Source: CAZROT01 sp964601895 (GTDB lineage Bacteria > Pseudomonadota > Gammaproteobacteria > Enterobacterales > Enterobacteriaceae). From it: a stretch of 10,016 bases of DNA. Position numbers and translations under genes: made by a program. Below are positions 1 through 6,149 of this stretch, one piece after another (the first letter of the stretch is position 1; each line of letters starts with the position of its first letter). Where the stretch lies: contig CAZROT010000028.1 in the NCBI GenBank assembly GCA_964601895.1, positions 1 to 10,016 on the forward strand, given 5' to 3'. Under the pieces are notes generated by a model. That model was not told the origin of the DNA and made no database searches. It was given only the letters and a program-made list of their open reading frames with translations.

Positions 1-1
1 A

Positions 2-412
2 AATGCGCAGGATAGCACCTGGAGGAAAACAGACAGCAATTCTGTCGTTGTACATAAAGACCCCCGTATTGACCTGCTGGTGAAAAAACAGGCACAGATC
101 AATGAAGAAACGAGCCGTGATGCCCGCCGTTTTGTAAAAGGCTTCCGGCTGATGGTGATCACTACCAACAACAGGGACGAGGCGCTGGCCGCCAAAACAA
201 AAGTTTACACCTATTTCCCCGAACTAAAAGCTTATCTCTGGCACCAGTCGCCGTATTACAAACTCAAAGTGGGTAATTTCAAAGAACGAAAAGATGCGGA
301 AGCTTACCAGAAGAAATTAAATGTCTATTTCCCAAAAGGCGTATTTGTGATGCCTGATACGGTGGAGGTGAAACCGGATAAAAGCAGGGACGATTCAGAA
401 ATTCTGCCCTGA
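2..412 (+). CDS. SPOR-domain protein, C-terminal part (5' end outside window)
   Basis: The reading frame is open from the left edge, so the gene starts upstream and only the last 136 codons are seen; a GTG at 80 is in frame but is not a convincing start because coding sequence continues above it. The first 45 or so visible residues are polar linker. Residues from about 47 to 123 read like a SPOR domain: a beta strand (GFRLMVI), a helix rich in Ala/Lys after NNRDEA, then YYKLKVGNFKERKDAEAY followed by a final strand ending VFVMPDTVEV. The YxLKVGxFxxRxxAExY pattern is the usual SPOR hallmark. SPOR domains bind glycan strands of peptidoglycan lacking stem peptides, so the protein is probably envelope-associated, but the N-terminal targeting region is not visible. 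A terminator-like hairpin follows the stop codon, which suggests it ends its own transcript. Confidence 0.85.
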   Translation, partial: NAQDSTWRKTDSNSVVVHKDPRIDLLVKKQAQINEETSRDARRFVKGFRLMVITTNNRDEALAAKTKVYTYFPELKAYLWHQSPYYKLKVGNFKERKDAEAYQKKLNVYFPKGVFVMPDTVEVKPDKSRDDSEILP

Positions 413-437
413 TCCGGGACAAATACACATCTATAAC

Positions 438-466
438 CCATTCTCATATTGCGGAATGGTTTTTTT
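438..466 (+). terminator. Rho-independent terminator-like hairpin after the SPOR gene
   Basis: CCATTC (438-443) pairs perfectly with GAATGG (454-459) around a 10-nt loop, and a run of seven T (460-466) follows at once. The stem is short and only half G+C, so it would be a weak terminator. It lies 25 bases after the SPOR stop and 11 bases before the amidohydrolase start. The bases 466-473 also fit TAnnTTTG, the Bacteroidota -7 element, but they are too close to the ATG at 478 to be a normal promoter for it. Confidence 0.5.
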
Positions 467-477
467 ATTTTTGAAGC

Positions 478-1662
478 ATGATAGAAAAGATCAAGACCCT
501 GGCCCGGGAATATGCCCCTGAGTTCATTAATATCCGTCATCATTTACATGCCCATCCTGAACTGAGCTACCAGGAATTTGAAACATCAAAATTTGTTCAG
601 CATAAACTTAATGAGTTTGGTATCCCGTTTCAGATAATGGCTACCACGGGTGTAGTCGGATTGATCAGAGGAAAAAACCCGGAAAAAAGAATCGTGGCCT
701 TGCGGGCTGATATGGATGCACTGCCTATCCGGGAAGAAAATGATATCCCTTTTAAATCAAAAAATGAAGGAGTGATGCATGCCTGCGGGCATGATGTGCA
801 CACCACCTGCCTGCTGGGGGCAGCCAAAATTCTCAACGAAACAAAAGAAGAATGGGAAGGAACCGTGAAACTGATCTTTCAGCCCGGCGAAGAAAAAAAT
901 CCCGGCGGCGCTTCATTGATGATCAATGACGGTGTGCTGGAAAATCCCAAACCCTCCTGCATCTTTGGTTTGCATGTGCATCCGGGTTTGCCTGTTGGAA
1001 AACTTAGTTTTCGCAGTGGCAAAGTGATGGCCAGCGCTGATGAATTATATATTACCATCAAAGGAAAAGGAGGACATGCCGCCTCCCCTAATCTTTGTAC
1101 TGACCCGATCCTGATTGCATCCCATCTCATTATAGCGCTGCAGCAGATCGTCAGCCGCAATAACAACCCGCATAATCCCTCCGTGCTTTCTATCACAGCC
1201 TTTAATGGCGGCACCACCACGAATGTGATCCCCAATGAAGTGAAGCTGAAAGGAACATTCCGGGCCATGGATGAAGAATGGCGTTTCAGGGCACATGAAC
1301 TGATACGGAAAATGACGCATGACCTGGTGCAAAGCATGGGTGGCGAAGCCGAACTACTGATAGATATTGGCTATCCTTCCGTTTATAACAGTGAGGCCCT
1401 GCATGAAATTGCCGTGCATAAGGCCACCGAATACATGGGCGCAGCCAATGTAGAAGAAACTGAAAAAAGAATGGGTGCCGAAGACTTTGGCTATTACACA
1501 CAGCAAATACCCGGTTGCTTTTTCCGTTTGGGTGTAATGAACGAAGCCAAAGGCATTACTTCCGGTGTCCATACTCCCACTTTTAATATTGACGACAACG
1601 CCATTGAGATTGGTATGGGGATGATGGCCTGGCTGGGGAGTGGTGTACATTCAGGAAAATGA
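478..1662 (+). CDS. M20 family metal-dependent amidohydrolase (M20D-like)
   Basis: A complete 394-residue protein, the usual length for the amidohydrolase/hippuricase/IAA-amino-acid hydrolase branch of peptidase family M20. These cytoplasmic enzymes hydrolyse N-acyl amino acids or related amides using two divalent metal ions. The core motifs are all present: ALRADMDALP (74-83), HACGHDVH (101-108) with likely metal ligands Cys103 and His105, QPGEE (135-139) with the catalytic and ligand glutamates, GLHVHP (164-169) with His166, the dimerisation-domain motif GKGGHAASP (196-204), and GAEDFGYY (333-340) followed by GVHTP with His365 as a probable last ligand. Cys in HxCGHD is typical of the M20D branch rather than of ArgE/DapE. 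No signal peptide. The substrate cannot be told from sequence. The start ATG has only a weak GAAG before it. Nothing in the flanking genes points to a pathway. Confidence 0.95.
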   Translation: MIEKIKTLAREYAPEFINIRHHLHAHPELSYQEFETSKFVQHKLNEFGIPFQIMATTGVVGLIRGKNPEKRIVALRADMDALPIREENDIPFKSKNEGVMHACGHDVHTTCLLGAAKILNETKEEWEGTVKLIFQPGEEKNPGGASLMINDGVLENPKPSCIFGLHVHPGLPVGKLSFRSGKVMASADELYITIKGKGGHAASPNLCTDPILIASHLIIALQQIVSRNNNPHNPSVLSITAFNGGTTTNVIPNEVKLKGTFRAMDEEWRFRAHELIRKMTHDLVQSMGGEAELLIDIGYPSVYNSEALHEIAVHKATEYMGAANVEETEKRMGAEDFGYYTQQIPGCFFRLGVMNEAKGITSGVHTPTFNIDDNAIEIGMGMMAWLGSGVHSGK

Positions 1663-1675
1663 AACCCAAAAAATA

Positions 1676-1714
1676 ACCCTGCAAATTAGAAATAAAATTT
1701 CTAATTTGCAGGGT
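1676..1714. repeat. Perfect 18-bp inverted repeat with 3-nt loop at ATPase start
   Basis: ACCCTGCAAATTAGAAAT (1676-1693) and its exact reverse complement (1697-1714) flank a loop of AAA (1694-1696). The repeat begins 13 bases after the amidohydrolase stop and ends on the base before ATG 1715 of the ATPase gene. In RNA it would be a very stable hairpin containing the only SD-like bases (AGGG, 1710-1713). As DNA it could be a dimeric operator. There is no T-run after it, so a simple terminator is unlikely. Confidence 0.9.
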
Positions 1715-2872
1715 ATGATTACCCGGCTGCTGCAAAAAGAACTGGAAAAAACTTTTCGCCTCTTTCCTGCGCTTGCCATTTTAGGTCCGCGGCAGGCAGG
1801 CAAAACCACTCTTGCCAAAGCCATGGCAAAGTCGTTCAAAAAGAAAAGTATTTACTTAGACATGGAAAATCCTGATGACAGGTTTCTTTTGCAAAATCCA
1901 GCCCATTTTTTTGATGAGTACAAAACAAGTTGCATCATAATTGATGAAGTACAGCGTACTCCTGAAATTTTTCCTATACTCAGATCAGCAATTGACAAAT
2001 ACCGTAAACCCGGCCGTTTTTTGTTATTAGGTTCTGCGTCAGCCGACCTTTTGGTAAAAAGCTCTGAAACGCTGGCCGGAAGAATATTCTACCATGAACT
2101 TTCACCATTTATGCTGGGCGAAGTTGTTCCCAAATACCCGGCAGATCGTCTTTTGCTGAGAGGGGGGTTCCCTACTTCTTTTTTAGCAAAAACAATTGAA
2201 GCCTCCCGGCTTTGGCAACAATCTTTTCTAACCACTTATGTGGAAAGGGAGCTGCCAGCCCTGGGATTAAGTGTGTCGCCGCAGTTGGTACAGCGGTTTT
2301 TCCAAATGCTGGCACATTCGCACGGGGCAGTTGTAAATTACAGCCAATGGGCCGGCGCATTGGGTGTAAATTATCATACTGTTCAGAAGGTGGCGGATTA
2401 TCTTGAAAACGCCTTCCTGATCAGGCGGCTGTCTCCCTGGTTCAGCAATTCAAAAAAAAGGTTAGTCAAAAGCCCGAAAGTGTATATCAGGGATACCGGC
2501 ATTTTACTGAACCTGCTGAAGATTTACAATATGAAGGATTTGCTGGGCCATCCGCAGTGCGGGATGATTTGGGAAGGGTTTGTGCTGGAACAATGCGTCA
2601 ATCATTTTGGGAAAAAGTTTGAATACTATTTCTACCGCACACAAGACGGCACAGAGGCGGATCTTGTGTTGACAAAGGCAGGCAGGCCATATGCTGTTGT
2701 AGAATCAAAAATAAGTACGGCCCCGGCCCTTACTGCAGGCACTTTCAATGCTATTGATGATTTAAAAACAAAAAATAATTTCATCATTACGCCAAGAAAA
2801 GAAAACGGTTTTACTTCCATCGGTAAACAACTGCTCACGGGAAACCCCGCAACGCTTGTCAGCAGGTTCTGA
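1715..2872 (+). CDS. AAA ATPase, ATP-binding protein of the DUF4143 family
   Basis: A 385-residue protein of a widespread prokaryotic family: an N-terminal AAA_14-type ATPase followed by DUF4143. Walker A is GPRQAGKTT (24-32), Walker B is CIIIDEVQ (73-80), and a sensor-like strand FLLLGSAS (102-109) follows. The family signatures RGGFPTSF (149-156), YVEREL (175-180), YIRDTGILLNLL (257-268) and WEGFVLEQ (286-293) are in the expected order. Near the C-terminus, TEADLVL (313-319) and VVESK (328-332) match the D...ExK core of the PD-(D/E)xK nuclease fold seen in this family. The cellular role of the family is poorly known. The frame is open upstream to a GTG at 1640, overlapping the amidohydrolase end, but the added 25 residues would be read through the inverted repeat and do not look conserved; ATG 1715 places the family's usual N-terminus (ITRLLQKEL) at the start. 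Confidence 0.92.
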   Translation: MITRLLQKELEKTFRLFPALAILGPRQAGKTTLAKAMAKSFKKKSIYLDMENPDDRFLLQNPAHFFDEYKTSCIIIDEVQRTPEIFPILRSAIDKYRKPGRFLLLGSASADLLVKSSETLAGRIFYHELSPFMLGEVVPKYPADRLLLRGGFPTSFLAKTIEASRLWQQSFLTTYVERELPALGLSVSPQLVQRFFQMLAHSHGAVVNYSQWAGALGVNYHTVQKVADYLENAFLIRRLSPWFSNSKKRLVKSPKVYIRDTGILLNLLKIYNMKDLLGHPQCGMIWEGFVLEQCVNHFGKKFEYYFYRTQDGTEADLVLTKAGRPYAVVESKISTAPALTAGTFNAIDDLKTKNNFIITPRKENGFTSIGKQLLTGNPATLVSRF

Positions 2873-2891
2873 TAAGACCAAATGAAACCTG

Positions 2892-2906
2892 TATCGCTAA
2901 GCGATA
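2892..2906. repeat. Short palindrome between convergent genes
   Basis: TATCGCT (2892-2898) and AGCGATA (2900-2906) form a perfect 7-bp inverted repeat around one base. It lies in the 41-bp gap between the convergent ATPase and LytTR genes, 19 bases past the ATPase stop. A tight stem like this may stop transcripts or bind a protein, but there is no clear T-run on either side, so a terminator call is not secure. Confidence 0.4.
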
Positions 2907-2913
2907 AGCTGAA

Positions 2914-3669
2914 TCACATTTGCGCCATTCGCTGCAAAAATTCATCCTTTCGCCGGGTGGAAACTTCCAGTTCTGTTCCGTCTATCAGCACCACCGAACC
3001 TCCCTTGCCCCTGTTATAGCTTTTGATATACGCTAAATTGACCAGGTGCGAATTATGAACCCTGAAAAAATTATACGCCGAAAGCATTTCTTCAAATTCT
3101 TTCAGGGTTTTGGCAACCACTAATTTTTGCCTGTCTTTCAGAAAGATAGTGGTGTAGTTTATATCGCTCTGGCAGCGCAAAATATCAATGACCGGTAGCA
3201 GTTCAAACCCGGCTGAAGTGGGCACCATAATTTTTTTGGGCGGGGTGTATTGCTTCAGTTGTTCAATATTACCCAAAAGAGAATCATACTTCCGTCCTAA
3301 GCTTTCTGACGGTCTTTTACGGATCGCTTTATCTACTGCAGTAATCAGCCTTTTAGGGTCAAATGGTTTCAGCAGGTAGTCAACAGCGTTGTGCTTAAAG
3401 GCGTGGTAGGCATACTGTTCCTTGTCAGAGCAAAATACCAAATCGCAACTGCTTGCTATGCCATTAAACAACTTATCTCCGTTTGCCTGGTGAAACATGG
3501 CATCAATAAATATCAACCGGGGGTGCTGACTTTTAATACCGTTGAGGGCATCGGGCAACGCTGAGTAGCTCCCTACAAGCTGCACAGAATCATCACAATA
3601 GCGTTGAAGCAAGACCGATAGCTGGCCGGCTGACCGGCTTTCATGGTCTATGATGATGGCTTTGGTCAT
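2914..3669 (-). CDS. LytTR-family response regulator (receiver plus LytTR DNA-binding domain)
   Basis: A 251-residue two-domain regulator of normal length for the LytR/AlgR group. The receiver domain spans about 1-118: the acidic pocket is at Asp8, phosphoacceptor Asp56 sits in LIFIDAMF, Ser81 takes the place of the switch Thr/Ser, and Lys101-Pro102 occur in YLLKPF. Oddly, the second pocket acid is His9 (IIDHES instead of the usual DDE), which may weaken magnesium binding. The LytTR domain covers about 147-249, with the typical FFRVHNSHLVNLAYI (201-215) and VSTRRKDEF (236-244). It should bind DNA and control transcription. In Bacteroidota such regulators usually sit beside a LytS/YehU-type histidine kinase, but none is present in this window, so it is an orphan here. 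No Shine-Dalgarno is visible before the start. Confidence 0.93.
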   Translation of the reverse strand: MTKAIIIDHESRSAGQLSVLLQRYCDDSVQLVGSYSALPDALNGIKSQHPRLIFIDAMFHQANGDKLFNGIASSCDLVFCSDKEQYAYHAFKHNAVDYLLKPFDPKRLITAVDKAIRKRPSESLGRKYDSLLGNIEQLKQYTPPKKIMVPTSAGFELLPVIDILRCQSDINYTTIFLKDRQKLVVAKTLKEFEEMLSAYNFFRVHNSHLVNLAYIKSYNRGKGGSVVLIDGTELEVSTRRKDEFLQRMAQM

Positions 3670-3700
3670 AAAAAAAGTGGTGGTTGATTTCCGTTAGCAC

Positions 3701-3708
3701 CAAAAATA
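3701..3708 (-). promoter_or_regulatory. Candidate -7 element of the LytTR gene promoter
   Basis: On the minus strand these bases read TATTTTTG, an exact match to the Bacteroidota -7 consensus TAnnTTTG, and end 31 bases above the LytTR start codon. No clear TTG -33 element is found at the expected spacing; instead the TGTACCC palindrome (3730-3748) starts about where it would lie. A promoter with a poor -33 and an adjacent operator would fit an activator-dependent promoter. This is a motif match only. Confidence 0.4.
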
Positions 3709-3729
3709 TATTTAACTTAAAGAATGGCT

Positions 3730-3748
3730 TGTACCCTGAGGGGGTACA
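3730..3748. promoter_or_regulatory. Palindromic operator-like site in divergent intergenic region
   Basis: TGTACCC (3730-3736) and GGGTACA (3742-3748) form a perfect 7-bp inverted repeat around TGAGG. It lies in the 143-bp gap between the divergent LytTR gene and the unknown gene at 3813, about 22 bases upstream of the candidate LytTR -7 element. The symmetric form suggests a dimeric DNA-binding protein. Which protein binds, and which of the two genes is controlled, cannot be told from the sequence. Confidence 0.4.
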
Positions 3749-3812
3749 CAGATTTTAACCTAAAAGCAGATTTTTAGAACCCACTTCGTCCTTAATTTAT
3801 AATTAATGAGTT

Positions 3813-4907
3813 ATGTCAAGTAAAGAAACAAATAAAAAAGAAAAAGTATCATACGGAACACGCAAACCCATCACTATAGAAAAGAATGATTTCTATAAGG
3901 ATGGAAAACCATTTCTTCGTCCCAACGAAAAAGAAAAGTATTCAGAGTTGTCTGAAAATATGAAAAAGATTTATGAAGCTATTTCGAAAATGGCAGTTGA
4001 CCGGCTTACCAATCAAAAATTCATAAACTTTTATAATAACGGAAAAGATGATTTTTCCGGCGCATGGTTCCAATTGGTTACGGATGGATATAAAAAAAAT
4101 GTTGCCCTAGATGATGGTACTGTAAAAGATATTGGCTTTTTGTTTACAATCTTTTATGAAAGAAAAGAAATAATCAATAACAAAGAAGTAATATCCTATG
4201 TAGGGAAGGCGTTCCCTGCTATAAGTGCAGAAGAAAGACTCATTAGACTTAAAGGAGGACCTACAAGGAATCTTGAACGATACTTAATGTTTCTTAGTTT
4301 CCTGCCTTTTTATCAAACGCAGTCTTTAAATATATTGAACAAAAAAGGTAAGAATTTAAGTCCCCTTGACATTGATAAATTACACACCAACAAAAATGAC
4401 ATTGAAACAGCTCTTGCTTATTTCGAAAAACATAAGACTGATCTTCCTTCTATGACTATTGAAGTGTATGCAGAAAACCCTATTACTTACAGTGATTTAT
4501 GCAAATTCGGCTTCGACTATAACATAAGTAAGAGAGAAAATGAGGCTATTAAAAAGGAATTTGAATACATTTCAAAAAACTGGGACCCTGGTGAATTAAT
4601 GAGACAGAGCTATATTAAATCATTAGGCCCAGGCCCTGACTACCTCGAACACAATATACCTTTTACTGTAAATTTAACACCACAGGAGTGGCGGAAACTT
4701 TTTACACATGTTAGCATGATCGATAAAGATGTAAGATACTACTTATGGCAAAATTTCAATTTTCCAAACAGTGCCTTTAAAGTAATTATCCCTGTCAATG
4801 AGTATAACGTAGGACAGGTAATAAAAAACCATCCTGAAATAAAAGAGGAACTTAAAAACCAAATTACAAGCCGTTTCGAAAATAAAAAACAAAAGAATCA
4901 AAAATAG
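3813..4907 (+). CDS. Hypothetical protein, AT-rich and lysine-rich, no recognised domain
   Basis: A 364-residue protein I do not recognise. It has no signal peptide or membrane segment and is probably cytoplasmic. The first 25 residues are charged and likely disordered (SSKETNKKEKVSYGTRKP), as are the last 15 (RFENKKQKNQK). The middle looks like a folded alpha/beta protein with aromatic-rich stretches (GAWFQLV 83-89, ERYLMFLSFLPFYQ 154-167, DVRYYLWQNFNFP near 330). Two sampled lines of the gene have 22-33% G+C by hand count against 42-47% for lines of the amidohydrolase, and codons end mostly in A/T, which suggests different ancestry. It stands alone, divergent from the LytTR regulator and convergent with the PAS/HTH regulator 26 bp downstream. 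The start ATG at 3813 is the first in frame; no Shine-Dalgarno is visible. Coding status is secure from length and composition; function is unknown. Confidence 0.82.
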   Translation: MSSKETNKKEKVSYGTRKPITIEKNDFYKDGKPFLRPNEKEKYSELSENMKKIYEAISKMAVDRLTNQKFINFYNNGKDDFSGAWFQLVTDGYKKNVALDDGTVKDIGFLFTIFYERKEIINNKEVISYVGKAFPAISAEERLIRLKGGPTRNLERYLMFLSFLPFYQTQSLNILNKKGKNLSPLDIDKLHTNKNDIETALAYFEKHKTDLPSMTIEVYAENPITYSDLCKFGFDYNISKRENEAIKKEFEYISKNWDPGELMRQSYIKSLGPGPDYLEHNIPFTVNLTPQEWRKLFTHVSMIDKDVRYYLWQNFNFPNSAFKVIIPVNEYNVGQVIKNHPEIKEELKNQITSRFENKKQKNQK

Positions 4908-4933
4908 GTTTTAACAAAATTCGCTTTAACTTA

Positions 4934-5767
4934 TCACACCATCCCCGCCTCCCTCAACACCAAAGCCACTTCCCTTGCATTACTGAACCGTTTTGAGTAA
5001 AGCGCTTCTGCTTTTTCAAGTATCCGCTTATTATAAGTGACCACGGTGCTTTCCTGTATCTTAAAAGCATTCGCTATTTGCAACAGGGAAATGTTTTCAT
5101 TATACGCATACTTTCGCAGTATCCGCAATTCCTGGAACCCGAATAAGTTTTTTTCCTGGAAAGCTTTTTGCGCCCTGGCCAAAAATTCGTTCAGCCACAC
5201 AAGGTTCTTACCCTCATCACTGGTGGCCCTCACCGTAAAGGGGTCATTGTTATATTCCCGGATAATGGTGAACTCATTGATATACTCCAGCAGTCTTCTT
5301 CTGTCATCATATTGAAAAATGCAGGCCAGCCTTTTGCAAAGCAAATAGTGTCCGTCGCTGTGCCGCAGGGCCATTTCCGTAATGTAACGGTGCTTCATGA
5401 ACTCTATATTCCAGTCCCCCTTCATCAGCCCTTCGATGAGTGTGATGGAAGTAATATTATGCGCAGTCGCATGTTCCGGGTGAATAAGCGTAAGATATTT
5501 CAGAAAATCAAAACTGGTTTCCCTGTAGCCTAACCATCTCTCCACTCCGTTCACATACTCAATCTCCATCTTGTGCAGGTTCACCACAAAGAAAAAACGT
5601 TCATAATGAATGGTTTCTTTCAAATGCTCCAGTTCTCTCATCTGCTCTTCATGTGGAATCATTTTAAAATAGTCGGGTTCCGGCAGCAAACGGGCGGCCT
5701 GGGCTTTGTAAGTAGCCAGCAATTCTTTGGGCGGTAAAATTTTGGATGAAGAAAGAGACTTGTCCAT
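4934..5767 (-). CDS. PAS-like sensor regulator with C-terminal LuxR-type HTH
   Basis: A 277-residue predicted transcription regulator. Residues about 55-168 resemble a PAS fold: FFFVVNLHKMEIEYVNGVERWLGY (58-81) is the usual opening strand pair with the modified 'y-N-g-v-e-r-w-l-G-Y' pattern, and an inner region GHYLLCKRLACIFQYDDRRRLLEYINEFTII (139-169) gives the closing strands. Residues 208-275 form a LuxR/GerE-like helix-turn-helix: FGFQELRILRKYAYNENISLLQIANAFKIQESTVVTYNKRILEKA, with the NENISLLQIANAF turn. This layout, cytosolic PAS followed by HTH, is common in Bacteroidota; the ligand is unknown. There is no receiver domain. The gene is divergent from the exported-protein gene set that begins at 6150, so control of that set or of itself is plausible. 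The start ATG at 5767 has no Shine-Dalgarno; the 382-bp upstream gap leaves room for both promoters. Confidence 0.85.
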   Translation of the reverse strand: MDKSLSSSKILPPKELLATYKAQAARLLPEPDYFKMIPHEEQMRELEHLKETIHYERFFFVVNLHKMEIEYVNGVERWLGYRETSFDFLKYLTLIHPEHATAHNITSITLIEGLMKGDWNIEFMKHRYITEMALRHSDGHYLLCKRLACIFQYDDRRRLLEYINEFTIIREYNNDPFTVRATSDEGKNLVWLNEFLARAQKAFQEKNLFGFQELRILRKYAYNENISLLQIANAFKIQESTVVTYNKRILEKAEALYSKRFSNAREVALVLREAGMV

Positions 5768-5870
5768 AGTAAAAGAGGATGGTTGTACCTATGAATATAG
5801 CGATGTTTCTCCAAAATGCCGGTTTCCCGGAGCAAAAAATAACCCGTTTCCGGCAAATAATAAATGGCGG

Positions 5871-5901
5871 TTGCCGCTACTACTACCTCCCGCTAATTTT
5901 A
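5871..5901 (+). promoter_or_regulatory. Candidate Bacteroidota-type promoter for the 6150 gene set
   Basis: TTG (5871-5873) is followed after 20 bases by TAATTTTA (5894-5901), which matches the -7 consensus TAnnTTTG in seven of eight positions. The spacing suits the known -33/-7 arrangement. Transcription would start near 5908 and leave a leader of about 240 bases before the ATG at 6150. The match is short and may be chance. Confidence 0.3.
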
Positions 5902-6089
5902 ATACAGGTTAATAAATGCACCCTCTTTCATCCAATTCCTTTTGTCTGCCTTCCGCCGTATCTCCTGAGAACAGATCATTACATCAAAAAGCGGTCACCA
6001 TGAAAGTAAGCTATAAAAAAATTCTCTTACACTTAGGGACCAGCCGGTACCATCCCGATACAATAAAAAATTCCGCCAAGTATTCAAGA

Positions 6090-6111
6090 ATTAATAACTA
6101 TTAATCATTAA
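6090..6111. repeat. Overlapping AT-rich palindromes upstream of exported gene set
   Basis: ATTAATA (6090-6096) and TATTAAT (6099-6105) form a perfect inverted repeat with a 2-nt centre, and TTAAT-C-ATTAA (6101-6111) overlaps its right arm. The pair ends 38 bases before the start codon at 6150. It could be a regulator site, but such AT-only palindromes arise easily by chance in AT-rich intergenic DNA. Confidence 0.3.
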
Positions 6112-6149
6112 GCCATCCTTTTTTAACACATCAAAAAATTTGAAGCGCT

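Larger units (their letters stand above)
5768..6149. other. Long divergent intergenic region with no convincing gene
   Basis: This 382-bp gap separates the PAS/HTH regulator from the exported gene set. A 62-codon plus-strand frame (5916-6104) exists, with an internal ATG at 6000 for 35 codons, but its product (MHPLSSNSFCLPSAVSPENR...) looks random and it has no start signal, so it is not called. A candidate promoter lies at 5871-5901 and AT-rich palindromes at 6090-6111. A TGCCGG/CCGGCA pair (5817-5822, 5850-5855) spans 27 nt and may be chance. Confidence 0.6.

Noticed and set aside
466..473. Exact TAnnTTTG match upstream of the amidohydrolase gene
   Set aside because: It ends five bases before the ATG, so it would give a leaderless or truncated message, and it overlaps the T-run of the terminator-like hairpin.
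879..1337. Long minus-strand frame opposite the amidohydrolase gene
   Set aside because: It is antisense to a gene with all M20 family motifs and its own product is low in plausible secondary structure; it is a shadow frame.
5916..6104. 62-codon plus-strand frame in the long intergenic region
   Set aside because: The product looks random, it has no start signal, and codon use does not resemble its neighbours.
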